DNA of 64,000 nt from UBA6170 sp942491385 (GTDB lineage: Bacteria; Chloroflexota; Anaerolineae; Anaerolineales; Anaerolineaceae): NCBI GenBank assembly GCA_942491385.1, contig CALOAF010000006.1, positions 124,001 to 188,000 of the forward strand, read 5' to 3'. A program made the translations under genes and the position numbers. Under the pieces are notes generated by a model. It was given only the letters and a program-made list of their open reading frames with translations, ran no database searches and was not told the DNA's origin. Shown in pieces: positions 1 to 10,116 of the stretch (its first letter is position 1; each line of letters begins with the position of its first letter).

Positions 1-196
1 GTTGACAAACTTTCCAACCATCTAATTCGGGCATTAATAAATCCAGAATGATTATGTTCGGTCTGTAAGTTCCTAGGTTGTCAAGCCCTGCCTGGCCATC
101 ATTCACTACTTTTACTTCCATCTGGTTAGAAGATAAAATTATTCTTAATAAATCTGTCATAGCAGGATCGTCATCAATGACTAAAACTCTATGCAT
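1..196 (-). CDS. Response regulator receiver domain, N-terminal part (cut by window edge)
   Basis: Reading the minus strand from 196 gives about 65 residues of a CheY-like receiver domain: a hydrophobic strand followed by an Asp-Asp-Asp acidic pocket at residues 8-10, then the phospho-acceptor strand with the sequence IIILDLLMPELDGW, whose first Asp is the expected phosphorylation site. A GGAGGA ribosome-binding site lies just upstream of the ATG (around 202-208). The C-terminal part, and so any output domain, is outside the window. It is divergent from ppdK. Family assignment is firm; the target pathway cannot be told. Confidence 0.88.
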   Translation of the reverse strand, partial: MHRVLVIDDDPAMTDLLRIILSSNQMEVKVVNDGQAGLDNLGTYRPNIIILDLLMPELDGWKVCQ

Positions 197-486
197 AAAT
201 CCTCCAGCATTTAAATTCATCAATTATTTCGAAGGTAACACTTCATGCATTTAATTTACCCAAAAAAAAGGGTTTGTGGTTAATCCTAGCAAATTTGTAA
301 TGTTAAAAAAAACGATTTTTGCATTTCAATAAATTACTGAATTAATTCTATTAGGTTTTTGTCTGATTCATACATTAAAAAATAGGAATCAATAGCCTTT
401 ATGGTAAAATTATCGATTAGTGCGATTTTTTGCAGACCAATAGGTTTGTTTAATCTGAAAAAATAATTTTTCTTTAGGAGGAATAA

Positions 487-3264
487 ATGGCTGAAAAAAA
501 ATGGGTTTATCTATTCCACGAGATCAATCAGGCAATTGACGCTGTCGATGGTGATTGGGAAGGTGTTCGTGGTCTATTGGGTGGCAAGGGTGCAAATCTC
601 GCTGATATGACGAGGATTGGTGTTCCTGTCCCCCCTGGGTTTTCTATCACGACAGAAGCATGTAATGCATATCAAGTGAACAAAGAATTCCCAATAGGTT
701 TGTGGGATCAAATTCTATCTTCAATGAAAGATGTCGAAAAATCCACCGGAAAGGTTTTCGGGGGAACCGATAATCCATTATTGGTATCCTGCCGCTCTGG
801 AGCAAAATTCTCAATGCCTGGCATGATGGATACTGTTTTGAACATTGGATTGAATGATGAAACTGCTCAGGCAATGGTGAAATTAACTGAGAACGAGCGA
901 TTTGTTTATGATTCTTATCGCCGCCTTGTCCAGATGTTTGGTTCTGTGGTTTTAGGGATTTCTGATGAAGCTTTTGAAAAAGTATTTGATGGCTTCAAAT
1001 CTCAAAAAGGGATTGTGGCCGATACTGATCTTTCAACCGAAGATTTAAAATTCTTAACAGAAGAATTCAAGAAAGTCGTCCGGAAAGAAATGGGTTACGA
1101 TTTCCCACAGGACCCTTACGATCAAATGAAACTTGCAACTGAAGCTGTTTTTCGATCATGGATGGGTAAAAGAGCGGTGGATTACCGCCGTGCTACAGAT
1201 ATCGCCGACGATTTAGGGACAGCAGTCAATATTCAAACAATGGTCTTCGGAAATATGGGTTGGGATTCTGGTACAGGGGTAGCATTCACCAGAAATCCAG
1301 CTACAGGTGAGAAAAAACTCTACGGAGATTACCTTCTGAATGCCCAGGGTGAAGATGTTGTCGCCGGTATCCGTAATACAGAACCGATTCAACATATGGC
1401 ACAAACATTACCGGATGCATACAAAGAATTTATCGAGATCGTAAACAGACTTGAGAATCATTATCAAGATATGCAGGATGTTGAATTTACCATTGAACGC
1501 GGTAAATTATGGATGCTCCAGACTCGGAATGGGAAAAGAACAGCCAATTCAGCTGTAAAAATTGCTGTCGATATGTTTGATGAAAAATTAATCGATAAAC
1601 GTACGGCTGTATTGCGGGTAACACCAGAGCAGGTTGATACGTTATTGCACCCACAGTTTGATCTGGAAAATAAAAATTCCGCCAAAGAAAGTGGTCGCTT
1701 CTTCTGTAGCGGTGTGAATGCATCTCCTGGCGCAGCAGTGGGTCAGGTATATTTTGATGCGGATACAACCGAACGTATGGCAAAAGAAGAGCACCAACAA
1801 ACGATTATGGTGCGACCTTTCACAAAACCTGATGATGTCCATGGTATGCTGGCTGCACAGGGTATCTTAACCAGTGAAGGTGGTGCTACATCGCATGCTG
1901 CTGTGGTAGCACGTCAATTTGGTGTACCGTGTGTGGTTGGTGCCGCTGCAGTGAAAATCGATCTTGATCGCCGCGTGATGAATGTTGGTGAAGTTGTTGT
2001 TACAGAAGGTGAATGGATATCAGTTGATGGAACAACTGGTGAAGTTTTCCTTGGAAAATTGGAAAAATTTGCTCCTTCTCTGGATGAACAAAAAGAACTT
2101 TTGAAATTATTAAAATGGGCTGATGAAATTTGTGCCACTCCTGGTATCCGCTCTGGTGAAGGCCCAGGATATCCAACCGTTGGTTTACAGGTTTGGGCGA
2201 ATGCTGATTATCCAAAAGACGCTCAACGTGCCAGACAATATGGCGCCAAGGGTATTGGACTTTGTAGAACCGAGCACATGTTTTTTGAGCCGGAGCGACT
2301 TCCTAGCGTACAAAATATGATTTTAGCAACAACCAGTGAAGAACGCACGGAAGCACTGAATGAGTTGCTTCCACATCAGCGCCAGGATTTTGAAGGTTTG
2401 TTCACCGCAATGGATGACTTGCCTGTGATCATACGATTAATTGATCCTCCTTTGCATGAATTCTTGCCCACCGCTGGAGATTTACAGGATCAGATCATTA
2501 CAAAGCGTGTCGAAAGCATGGCTGATTATCTATTAGGAAAAGGCGAAACAAAATCAATTCAGGAATTGGAAAAACTTTTACATGCTGTTGAAGGCATGCA
2601 CGAAAGCAATCCAATGATGGGTTTACGAGGTGTTCGTCTCAGTATCGTTATGCCAGAAATCGTTGAAATGCAAGTACGAGCGATCATGGAAGCTGCTGCA
2701 AATGTTGCCTTGAAAGGTATAAAACCAAAGCCAGAAGTTATGATCCCATTGACTGGTCATGTGAATGAACTAAATGTGATTCAACCTCGTTTGGAAGCGA
2801 TTGCCAAAGAAGTAATGGATGATAAAAAGATTAATTTCTACTATAAATTTGGCACCATGATCGAAATTCCACGTGCAGCTATCACCGCAAATGAGATTGC
2901 AGAAGTTGCTGAATTCTTCTCATTTGGAACCAATGATTTGACTCAAATGACATTTGGTTACAGCCGTGATGATGCAGAACGCAGTTTCCTGTTGAAATAC
3001 GTTGAAGATGGTATTCTGCCTAAGAATCCATTCCAGACTATTGACCGGGAAGGCGTAGGCGATTTGATGCGAACTGCTGTTACAAAAGGCAGAAAAGTTC
3101 GTCCTGATTTAGAAGTTGGACTATGTGGAGAGCACGGTGGAGATCCTAACTCAATTGAATTTTGTCACTTAATTGGACAAAATTACGTTAGTTGTTCTCC
3201 ATTCCGTGTGCCAGTCGCCCGTTTGGCTGCTGCACATTCTGCAATAAAACATCAACCGAAATAG
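487..3264 (+). CDS. ppdK: Pyruvate, phosphate dikinase
   Basis: Interconverts pyruvate, ATP and phosphate with phosphoenolpyruvate, AMP and pyrophosphate in the cytoplasm. The 925-residue product has the family's three-part layout: an N-terminal nucleotide-binding domain (residues about 20-350, with GGKGANLADM near the start), the swivelling phosphohistidine domain with GGATSHAAVVARQFG (catalytic His near residue 470), and the C-terminal PEP/pyruvate barrel with GLCRTEHMFF, SFGTNDLTQM and GLCGEHGG (catalytic Cys near residue 880). Length is slightly above the usual 870-910. TTTAGGAGGA sits directly before the ATG. It is monocistronic, closed by a terminator. In anaerobes the enzyme often runs in glycolysis or gluconeogenesis with PPi; direction here is not decidable. 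Confidence 0.97.
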   Translation: MAEKKWVYLFHEINQAIDAVDGDWEGVRGLLGGKGANLADMTRIGVPVPPGFSITTEACNAYQVNKEFPIGLWDQILSSMKDVEKSTGKVFGGTDNPLLVSCRSGAKFSMPGMMDTVLNIGLNDETAQAMVKLTENERFVYDSYRRLVQMFGSVVLGISDEAFEKVFDGFKSQKGIVADTDLSTEDLKFLTEEFKKVVRKEMGYDFPQDPYDQMKLATEAVFRSWMGKRAVDYRRATDIADDLGTAVNIQTMVFGNMGWDSGTGVAFTRNPATGEKKLYGDYLLNAQGEDVVAGIRNTEPIQHMAQTLPDAYKEFIEIVNRLENHYQDMQDVEFTIERGKLWMLQTRNGKRTANSAVKIAVDMFDEKLIDKRTAVLRVTPEQVDTLLHPQFDLENKNSAKESGRFFCSGVNASPGAAVGQVYFDADTTERMAKEEHQQTIMVRPFTKPDDVHGMLAAQGILTSEGGATSHAAVVARQFGVPCVVGAAAVKIDLDRRVMNVGEVVVTEGEWISVDGTTGEVFLGKLEKFAPSLDEQKELLKLLKWADEICATPGIRSGEGPGYPTVGLQVWANADYPKDAQRARQYGAKGIGLCRTEHMFFEPERLPSVQNMILATTSEERTEALNELLPHQRQDFEGLFTAMDDLPVIIRLIDPPLHEFLPTAGDLQDQIITKRVESMADYLLGKGETKSIQELEKLLHAVEGMHESNPMMGLRGVRLSIVMPEIVEMQVRAIMEAAANVALKGIKPKPEVMIPLTGHVNELNVIQPRLEAIAKEVMDDKKINFYYKFGTMIEIPRAAITANEIAEVAEFFSFGTNDLTQMTFGYSRDDAERSFLLKYVEDGILPKNPFQTIDREGVGDLMRTAVTKGRKVRPDLEVGLCGEHGGDPNSIEFCHLIGQNYVSCSPFRVPVARLAAAHSAIKHQPK

Positions 3265-3284
3265 ATCAAAAGATTTTGAAAATG

Positions 3285-3318
3285 AAAGGTTTGGAGAGAA
3301 ATCCAAACCTTTCTTTAA
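3285..3318 (+). terminator. Intrinsic terminator after ppdK
   Basis: An 11-bp perfect inverted repeat (AAAGGTTTGGA / TCCAAACCTTT, loop of 6) begins 20 bases after the ppdK stop and runs into a T-rich tail. It separates ppdK from the pdh operon. Confidence 0.8.
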
Positions 3319-3380
3319 CTTAATAGACTTTGTCTGTGTAGAATCCATGTACAATCTACTCAGAAAGGTTGCACATTTGT

Positions 3381-3386
3381 TATAAT
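3381..3386 (+). promoter_or_regulatory. Extended -10 promoter element for the pdh operon
   Basis: TGTTATAAT forms an extended -10 (TGnTATAAT) about 85 bases before the preferred pdhA start. No good -35 hexamer is visible at the usual distance, which is compatible with an extended -10 promoter. Inferred from sequence only. Confidence 0.5.
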
Positions 3387-3471
3387 TTTTTTGGTGGTGA
3401 AAGATTAGCACACTGAATATTTGAAATAGCGAAGGCTTTCAATGAGCTTTCGGATAGGAGTAATTACAAAG

Positions 3472-4437
3472 ATGGAAAAAGCAGAACATCTTGATCTTTA
3501 TCTACAAATGGTAACAATACGGGTGTTGGAAGAAAGAGCTGCTGAGCTATACCAACAGGGAAAAATCGGTGGATTTTTACACCTTTATATTGGACAGGAA
3601 GCAGTAAGTACTGGTTTAATTTCAGCCAGAAAACCACAGGATAGGGTTATCACCGCGTATCGAGATCACGGTGTGGCGATCAATTCTGGTTTATCAGCGA
3701 ATGAGGTGATGGCGGAATTATTGGGGAAAGCAACCGGTGTGTCTGGTGGTAAAGGTGGTTCCATGCACCTGGCAGATGTCGACAAGAATTTTTTTGGTGG
3801 GCATGCAATCGTTGGTGCCCACTTACCCATCGCCGCTGGATTGGCCTTAGGCGATATTTATCAAAAACAAGATGGAGTGACTATTTGTATGTTTGGAGAA
3901 GGCGCTACGAATATTGGTTATTTCCACGAAGCCTTGAATTTATCAAAAGTCTGGAAATTACCGGTATTATGGGTCTGTGAAAATAATCAATATGGCATGG
4001 GCACTACTGTCGAGAGAGCATCCGCTGTTTCTGAAATACGGAAAAAAGCGGATGGCTATGGCATGAAGAATGATCAAGTTGACGGTATGAATCTGATGCA
4101 AGTGCGCGAAAAAGCTTTGGAAATGATTGGTGAAATCCGTGGTGGATCTGGCCCTCAATTTCTGGAAGTCCATACTTATCGCTTTAGGGGGCATTCCATG
4201 GGTGATCCTGAACGATATCGCCAACAAGATGAAATTAGAAAATGGCAAGAGAATGATCCGATTGGAATTTATCGAAAATTCCTAGTCGAAGAAAAAATTG
4301 CCAGTGAAAATGAATTAATCGAGCAAGATAAAAAAGCTGCAGAAATTGTTGAAGAAGCCGTACAATTTGCCGAATCAAGCCCAGAACCAGCTGCTGAAGA
4401 ATTATTCAAAAATATTTATGTGGAAAAGGGGAGTTAA
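3472..4437 (+). CDS. pdhA: Pyruvate dehydrogenase E1 component, alpha subunit
   Basis: Thiamine-diphosphate-dependent decarboxylase alpha chain of a 2-oxoacid dehydrogenase complex. The TPP/Mg motif is visible as GEGATN followed about 27 residues later by CENN; GKGGSMH and YRFRGHSMGDPERYR are the typical loops, the latter around the regulatory serine region of E1 alpha. An upstream in-frame ATG exists at 3442, but the ATG at 3472 has AGGAG 11 bases before it and gives the normal N-terminus, so 3472 is preferred. It is followed by pdhB after 2 bases. Pyruvate rather than a branched-chain acid is inferred from overall similarity and the PPDK context; acetoin dehydrogenase is the main alternative. 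Confidence 0.9.
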   Translation: MEKAEHLDLYLQMVTIRVLEERAAELYQQGKIGGFLHLYIGQEAVSTGLISARKPQDRVITAYRDHGVAINSGLSANEVMAELLGKATGVSGGKGGSMHLADVDKNFFGGHAIVGAHLPIAAGLALGDIYQKQDGVTICMFGEGATNIGYFHEALNLSKVWKLPVLWVCENNQYGMGTTVERASAVSEIRKKADGYGMKNDQVDGMNLMQVREKALEMIGEIRGGSGPQFLEVHTYRFRGHSMGDPERYRQQDEIRKWQENDPIGIYRKFLVEEKIASENELIEQDKKAAEIVEEAVQFAESSPEPAAEELFKNIYVEKGS

Positions 4438-4439
4438 AA

Positions 4440-5411
4440 ATGGCAAAAATTACAATGCGTCAGGCAATATCTCAGGCTTTATGGGAAGAAATGGAACGAG
4501 ATCCAAAAGTATTCATATTAGGTGAAGAAGTTGGTGTTTGGGGCGGTACGTATGCTGTCACAAAAGGGTTTTATGATCATTTTGGTGCTGAGCGTGTTAG
4601 AGACACCCCGATTGCAGAAGCAGCCATCATTGGTGCAGCAATTGGTGCGGCTATGACAGGAACCCGACCTGTTGCTGAATTAATGACCATCAATTTTGCA
4701 TTTTCAGCAATGGATCATATAGTGAATGAGGCAGCAAAAATGCATTATATGTTCAACGGTCAAATGCTTTTACCGATGGTCATTCGAACTGTTGGTGGTG
4801 GTGGCAGACAATTAGGAGCCACACATTCACAAACACCCGATGCGATTTTTGCTCATTTTCCTGGATTAAAAGTAGTTGCACCTGGCACACCAGCGGATGC
4901 AAAGGGGCTGTTGAAAGCAGCTATTCGCTCTGATGACCCCATCATGTTTATCGAACATGCCACCCTCTATCAGGTACGTGGGGAAGTTCCAGATGGGGAT
5001 TATGTTGTGCCGATCGGGAAATCAACTGTGCAACGACCAGGTGAGCATGTGACGATTGTGACTTACAGTAAAATGCTTGAACTTTCATTAAAAGCCGCAG
5101 ATGAATTAGCCAAAGATGGCATAGAAGTAGAAATTGTTGATTTGCGAACACTCAGACCACTCGATATCGAGCCAGTAATTCAATCCTTTAAGAAGACCAA
5201 TCGAGCAGTAATTGTGGAAGAAGGTTGGAAATCATTCGGTGTAGGTGCTGAAATTTCCTCACAAATTTATGAAAATGCTTTTGATTATGTAGACGCTCCC
5301 ATTAAACGGGTTGCACAAAAGGAAGTGCCACTTCCCTATAACCGAGATCTGGAGCAAATGGCACTACCGCAGGTAGATGACATTATTAAGGCTGTCAGGG
5401 AGGTGTTGTAA
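4440..5411 (+). CDS. pdhB: Pyruvate dehydrogenase E1 component, beta subunit
   Basis: Beta chain of the E1 heterotetramer, supplying the other half of the TPP site (LGEEVGVWGGTYAVTKG near residue 28 and RVRDTPIAEAAIIGAA near residue 57, with the conserved Glu of IAEAAI). The length of 323 is typical. AAGGGGAG precedes the ATG at short distance, and its TAA shares a base with the ATG of the E2 gene, so the three genes are translationally coupled. Confidence 0.93.
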   Translation: MAKITMRQAISQALWEEMERDPKVFILGEEVGVWGGTYAVTKGFYDHFGAERVRDTPIAEAAIIGAAIGAAMTGTRPVAELMTINFAFSAMDHIVNEAAKMHYMFNGQMLLPMVIRTVGGGGRQLGATHSQTPDAIFAHFPGLKVVAPGTPADAKGLLKAAIRSDDPIMFIEHATLYQVRGEVPDGDYVVPIGKSTVQRPGEHVTIVTYSKMLELSLKAADELAKDGIEVEIVDLRTLRPLDIEPVIQSFKKTNRAVIVEEGWKSFGVGAEISSQIYENAFDYVDAPIKRVAQKEVPLPYNRDLEQMALPQVDDIIKAVREVL

Positions 5412-6724
5412 TGGCTGAAATTGTTGCTATGCCGAAGTTAGGATTTGATATGAAAGAAGGCATTCTTGTTCGCTGGATTAAGAATGAGGGTGAAGAGGTT
5501 TCTAAGGGCGAAATCCTGGCGGAGATTGAAACGGATAAAGCCACCGTAGAGGTAGAATCTTATTTTTCTGGAATTCTTTCCAATCAACTGGTTGAAACTG
5601 ATGCGATCGTCCCGATAGGTGATCCGATTGCGGTGATTGCTGAGAAGGGTGAAGAAATTGACCTGGAATCATTATTAGGGAAAAAACCTGAAACTAAATC
5701 TTCTGAAACAAAACTAGATGATGAGCTTGAAGAAAAAACCTCTGAAAAAATTGAATCAATGGCCACCGACGACGATGATGGTGAACGAATAAAGGCATCT
5801 CCTTTAGCGAAAAAAATGGCATCAGACAATAAGATTGACCTTGATGATCTGGAGGGTAGCGGACCGGGTGGAAGAATTGTTAAAAAAGATATTGAAGCAG
5901 TATTAGAATCCAAACAAATGTATACCTCTCAAATCGAAGATGTGAAAACTGAAGCAGCAAAAGAAAAGGCGGTTGAAGAGAAACCCGAATCTGGAAACCC
6001 ATTACCTTCAGCTATTTGGCTTGCTGATGAATTAAAGAGAGAAGAAAATCGGGAACCCTTAAATAAACTTCGCCAAGCAATCTCACGAAGAATGGTGAAC
6101 TCGAAACAAAATATTCCCCATTTTTATGTGACCAAGAGCATCAATGTCGAACCACTCATGTCAGTTTATAAACAGGTAAATGAAACATTACCTGCACAAC
6201 AAAAAATCTCCATCAATGATTATGTTATCAAAGCAACCGCTCTCACATTATACGAGTTTCCAAATTTAAATGCGTCGATCTCTGACAACGAGTTAGTACA
6301 ACATGGTAATGTAAATATCGGTGTTGCTGTTGCAGTAGAAGGTGGCTTGTTGACGATTGTCGTCAGGAATGCTGACCAAAAGCCCATCCGTGTTATTTCC
6401 AAGGAAGTCAAAGAGATGGCAGCCAGGGTCAGATCAGGAAAAGTAAGATCAGAAGATGTGGAAGGATCAACATTTTCAATCAGCAATTTAGGCATGTTTG
6501 ATGTTGAGAATTTTGCCGCAATCATTAATCCTCCTGAATCCGGGATATTGGCCGTCTCGACAGCCAGAAAAGAAGCCGTTGTTGTCAACGATGAAGTGCA
6601 AATATCCTGGCGAATGAAGGTTACATTATCTGCTGATCACCGTGCGACAGATGGTGTTGAAGCGGCACAATTTATGAAAACCCTGGCATTCCAATTAGAG
6701 AATCCATTGAGATTATTATTGTAA
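5411..6724 (+). CDS. pdhC: Dihydrolipoamide acyltransferase (E2) of the pyruvate dehydrogenase complex
   Basis: Transfers the acetyl group from E1 through lipoamide to CoA. One lipoyl domain occupies residues 1-80 with the lipoylated Lys in ETDKATVEVES (Lys43). After an acidic, flexible linker there is a peripheral subunit-binding domain at about 128-165 (ASPLAKKMA to GGRIVKKDIEAVL), then a second linker and the catalytic domain from about 215, ending with ADHRATDG where His410 and Asp414 are the catalytic pair. Length 437. No E3 (lpd) follows in this operon, so dihydrolipoamide dehydrogenase must be encoded elsewhere. Confidence 0.94.
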   Translation: MAEIVAMPKLGFDMKEGILVRWIKNEGEEVSKGEILAEIETDKATVEVESYFSGILSNQLVETDAIVPIGDPIAVIAEKGEEIDLESLLGKKPETKSSETKLDDELEEKTSEKIESMATDDDDGERIKASPLAKKMASDNKIDLDDLEGSGPGGRIVKKDIEAVLESKQMYTSQIEDVKTEAAKEKAVEEKPESGNPLPSAIWLADELKREENREPLNKLRQAISRRMVNSKQNIPHFYVTKSINVEPLMSVYKQVNETLPAQQKISINDYVIKATALTLYEFPNLNASISDNELVQHGNVNIGVAVAVEGGLLTIVVRNADQKPIRVISKEVKEMAARVRSGKVRSEDVEGSTFSISNLGMFDVENFAAIINPPESGILAVSTARKEAVVVNDEVQISWRMKVTLSADHRATDGVEAAQFMKTLAFQLENPLRLLL

Positions 6725-6730
6725 ATATTA

Positions 6731-6751
6731 GGCTCCTCCGGGAGCCTTTTT
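6731..6751 (+). terminator. Intrinsic terminator of the pdh operon
   Basis: GGCTCC-loop of 4-GGAGCC followed directly by TTTTTG, seven bases after the pdhC stop. Confidence 0.88.
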
Positions 6752-6823
6752 GTTATTTTTTGCTTGCTATTATTTTTAGATTTCTATACTTTTAACCATC
6801 CAAGATAATTAGTAGAGGTTTTC

Positions 6824-7614
6824 GTGACGATTATCTCCATAACAACAGATTTTGGATTGCGAGATGGTTATGTTGGAGTGATCTGTGGGATTAATCCCAT
6901 TGTAAAAATTGTTGATATTAACCAAATTATTTCACCTCAAGATGTAAATCTGGGAAGTATCGCTTTGCATCGAGGAGTACTTTTTTTCTTGAGAACACCA
7001 TTCTTGTTGCCGTAGTAGACCCAGGGGTGGGAACCCAGCGTCGTCCTATGGCGGCGAAAATCGAGTCTCAGTATTTTGTTGGTCCCGATAATGGCTTATT
7101 CACACGGGATATTCACCAGGGTAAGGAATCCAAAGAAGATATCCACTTTGTCCTGTTGACCAATCCCCAATATTGGTTAAGTAATATCAGGCATGTTTTT
7201 CACAGAAGAGATATTTTTGCACTTGTAGAGCCGCACTTATTCACTAATGTGTTTATCTATGAAATCGGATCTCCTTTTATCGATCTAATTTTATTTCCTT
7301 TCCCTAAGTTTGAATTTTCCAAAGATTAAATAATCGGAGAAGTCGTTTCCTTTGATAATTTTGGCAATCTTGCTAAAAACATCATGGAAGATCACTTGAA
7401 GAAATATTGCAAATACTTTTTCAAAAAAAAATTAGATCACACAAACACAGGGTTTGTTTCTACATTTAGTGATGAACCACAGGTAACCGTAGTTGGATTT
7501 ATCCGAACTCAAAATGATCTGTTGATCGCGTGTGTGGATTCGAATGCACATCAGAAGATTGGTGGCTCGGTCTAGATAGGTTCTAAAGTTGAGATTGTTT
7601 TCGAGAAAATATGA
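6824..7614 (+). pseudogene. SAM hydrolase/chlorinase-like (DUF62) gene, copy 1, decayed
   Basis: Conceptual translation recovers the landmarks of the DUF62 family (S-adenosylmethionine hydroxide adenosyltransferases and relatives): ITTDFGLRDGYVG at the start, VVDPGVGT, PDNGLFTRD, a degraded RRDIF motif, and SFDNFGNL. Three lesions break it: a one-base deletion near 6984 beside a run of T, an in-frame TAA at 7327-7329 just before IIGEVVSFDNFGNL, and an in-frame TAG at 7573-7575 just before the native C-terminus ending at 7614. The original stop overlaps the ATG of copy 2 as ATGA, so the two were once a tandem operon. A GTG or ATG restart inside would give only fragments. Confidence 0.82.
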
Positions 7615-8300
7615 AAATTGTTTCTTTAATGAATGATTTTGGTACAGGAGATTTTGAAATTGGTTCCATGTCTGGTGTCATTCTTAATCTGGCTCCAGAG
7701 ACAAAATTAGACGATTTAACGCGAGTGTCACCTCCTCAAGACGTTCTGGATGCCTCTGTTATTTTAAGTCGCCATTTTTATTATTTTCTGCCTGGCAGTA
7801 TTCATGTAGTTGTAGTTGATTCTGAGGTTGAAGCCGATACATGTCCCCTGGCAGCGAGAAGGGGATCACATTATTAATTGGAACCCGATAATGGTTTATT
7901 TACATATGAAATCAAGTCAGGAGAAGTAGCGAGTAAGAAATAGCTTTGTTGAAATAAATAAACCAGAATATTGGTTAAGCATGCGCTCAGATTGTTGTAA
8001 AGGAGTAAAGGAAAAGGTAATCTGGAAGAGAAAATACAAATGATATATCCATTGCTCAATATGTCATCTCGCAGGATTAGTTTTTCAAATTCGAACACAA
8101 ATGTTGTTTGCTCCGATGGTTGAATATGATTAAGATTTAGTTTTAAGAATGGTCAAACGAATCAACAAATCAATATTGAGAGGGCTATTATTGTTGTTAA
8201 TCTACAATCACAACTTAAGATACCATCTCGGGCATTATCATTTCGCCAATATTAATAGGTAATCTTCGCTTCAATTTTTTCGATGGGTTCCCAAATATTA
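7611..8300 (+). pseudogene. SAM hydrolase/chlorinase-like (DUF62) gene, copy 2, heavily decayed
   Basis: The first 88 codons read MKIVSLMNDFGTGDFEIG and continue as an intact-looking N-terminal domain with VVVVDSEVE where VVVDPGVG is expected, then stop at 7877. In a shifted frame EPDNGLFTYEI follows (about 7890-7920) and NKPEYWLSMR (about 7953-7985), matching the middle of the family; many stops and shifts follow and the match fades by about 8300. The 3' limit is approximate. Decay is further advanced than in copy 1. Confidence 0.72.
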
Positions 8301-8422
8301 AAGATGGTTATACCTGAAACACTCTGCAGGTACAAATTTTTTTTTATTTGCAGAAGTACTCACACAAATTTTATCTCAACCGGAAACCTGACGAGGAAGT
8401 TGGGAAAAGGGTATCTCCCGCC

Positions 8423-9265
8423 TCAATTCTCAAATTCCACTTGCCAGTCACTGCCATACCCGAACTTCGTTCTTTCGATAAAGTTGCCCTGGCTGACCGC
8501 CAGTGAGACCCGCATCAACTCGTTCGTATAGATCACAATGTCCCCTTTGGGCACGAAACCAAACGACTGGTAATGCGGAACTGCTTGCTGGAAGACAACC
8601 TCCCCAGCATGCCGGACAGTCATTTTTAAATGGTCGCCGTAGGCAAAACCGGCTTCGCTGAACAATGCCTGTGGGATATTGGTCCACAGGTTGCCAAAGT
8701 TGGGATCAACAATTTCAAAAATACCACTCACCTTGCCCCCTTCCAGCACCGCCTCATGGATGGGTAAAGTAATGATTTCATCCACTGAATATGCCGGTCC
8801 CACGCCTTCATATGTGATGATGCCAGAAGCTAGACGTGCAGCACAATACGAGAACACATCTCGTCCGTGGAACACATTGGTATATTCAGTGTTCTTGCCT
8901 CGCAGTCGGTTGACGCTCTGATCAATCTCGCGAACCTCGCTGATACCCTGCCATGCTTTGATATGGGTCAAAGAGCCATTATCGGGGGTCACGATGAAAT
9001 AGTCTTCGGTCGTTTTCGTCACACATGCTTTTCGTGGTGTGCCCACACCGGGGTCTACAACCGAGACAAAGATCGTACCTTTTGGCCAGAAGTTCATCGA
9101 CTGCGCAAGACGGTATGACGCACTCCAGATATCATACTGGGGGATTTCATGTGTGCCATCAATGATTTCCAACTCGCGGTCCACAGATTTGACTACGCCA
9201 TACATAGCGCAGACCGCACCTTCTTTATATGTAAAATCGGTTTGAAATACCAGTATCGGTTTCAT
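8423..9265 (-). CDS. SAM hydrolase (SAM hydroxide adenosyltransferase, DUF62 family), intact
   Basis: Family members split S-adenosylmethionine into adenosine and methionine using activated water; the chlorinases and fluorinases are close relatives. This 280-residue copy keeps all landmarks: VFQTDFTYKEGAV, VSVVDPGVGTPRKA, TPDNGSLTHI, NVFHGRDVFSY and NFGNLWTNI. The catalytic Asp-Arg-His set proposed for hydrolases is compatible with these motifs, so hydrolysis rather than halogenation is inferred. It is the last gene of a minus-strand run S component - EcfA - EcfT - SAM hydrolase (14 bases after ecfT). GC content by eye is higher than in the flanking genes, including the two broken copies next door. 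Confidence 0.88.
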   Translation of the reverse strand: MKPILVFQTDFTYKEGAVCAMYGVVKSVDRELEIIDGTHEIPQYDIWSASYRLAQSMNFWPKGTIFVSVVDPGVGTPRKACVTKTTEDYFIVTPDNGSLTHIKAWQGISEVREIDQSVNRLRGKNTEYTNVFHGRDVFSYCAARLASGIITYEGVGPAYSVDEIITLPIHEAVLEGGKVSGIFEIVDPNFGNLWTNIPQALFSEAGFAYGDHLKMTVRHAGEVVFQQAVPHYQSFGFVPKGDIVIYTNELMRVSLAVSQGNFIERTKFGYGSDWQVEFEN

Positions 9266-9279
9266 AACATATTACTCCT

Positions 9280-10116
9280 CTAAATGAACGGATTATAAAA
9301 ACGGCTCTGATTGATGAAGATTGACACGAAAACGGTGGCGATAAAGATTAAGCCAGAAACAACCAACGCCAAGGCATCCTGTCTCGAAAATTTGCGCGAC
9401 GTGTACCAGGTGCGCGTTTTGCTCTTGGAGAATCCGCGCAGGTCCATGGCATTGCTGATCACCTCTACACGGTCAAGAGTGGAAAAAATGAGCGGGATGA
9501 CGATCAGAAGGGAATTCTTGAAACGGTCAATAAACTTAGCCTTGCGCGACAACTCCAGGCCACGTGCTTGCTGAGCTAAATAGATGTCTTTGTAATCGCG
9601 CTGAATATCCGGAAAATAACGTAAAGTCAACCCCACGGCAACGGCAGCCTTATAATTGACTTTGATGCCATTCAGCGAAGATGCAAACTCGCTGGGGTTT
9701 GTGGTGAGCAGGAAGATCATACCCAGCGGAATGACCGATGCATACTTGAACATCTTCGTTACCTGGTAAAACAACTGCTCATAGGTCAGCGAGATGCCAA
9801 ACACCCTGGCAAATTCGTGACTGGTACCGTAGATAGATGTACCAAACTCGGGAGAGAAGAAGAACGAGATGACTGCGTTGGTAAAAATGAAAATAAGCAC
9901 ATAAATGACCATCAATCGTACTTGTGAGAACTGGATCTTTGCTGCCCACATTAGCAAGATGGAGAAAACCATTACAACAAGTATGACGCGGATATCGTAG
10001 GAATACATCATTGCAAAGGTAAGGAAAAGAAAACAAATCAGCTTGGTGAGACCAGAAAGCCGGTGAATAAAAGTATCGGCCAGATTGTAGGAGAAAAGTT
10101 TCATTTTCATGTTCAT
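9280..10116 (-). CDS. ecfT: ECF transporter transmembrane (T) component
   Basis: Energy-coupling scaffold protein of an ECF-type importer. The 278 residues have five or so hydrophobic segments, and the cytosolic coupling helices carry the two Ala/Leu-Arg-Gly signatures (AQQARGLELS and AMDLRGFSKSKTRTWY) that dock on the ATPases. It overlaps the preceding EcfA gene by four bases. The same operon supplies the ATPase and an S component, so this module looks dedicated rather than shared. Confidence 0.92.
   Translation of the reverse strand: MNMKMKLFSYNLADTFIHRLSGLTKLICFLFLTFAMMYSYDIRVILVVMVFSILLMWAAKIQFSQVRLMVIYVLIFIFTNAVISFFFSPEFGTSIYGTSHEFARVFGISLTYEQLFYQVTKMFKYASVIPLGMIFLLTTNPSEFASSLNGIKVNYKAAVAVGLTLRYFPDIQRDYKDIYLAQQARGLELSRKAKFIDRFKNSLLIVIPLIFSTLDRVEVISNAMDLRGFSKSKTRTWYTSRKFSRQDALALVVSGLIFIATVFVSIFINQSRFYNPFI

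Noticed and set aside
7327..7575. In-frame TAA and TAG in DUF62 copy 1 as recoded codons
   Set aside because: The organism has a tRNA-Sec for TGA only; both stops are accompanied by a frameshift upstream, which marks ordinary decay.
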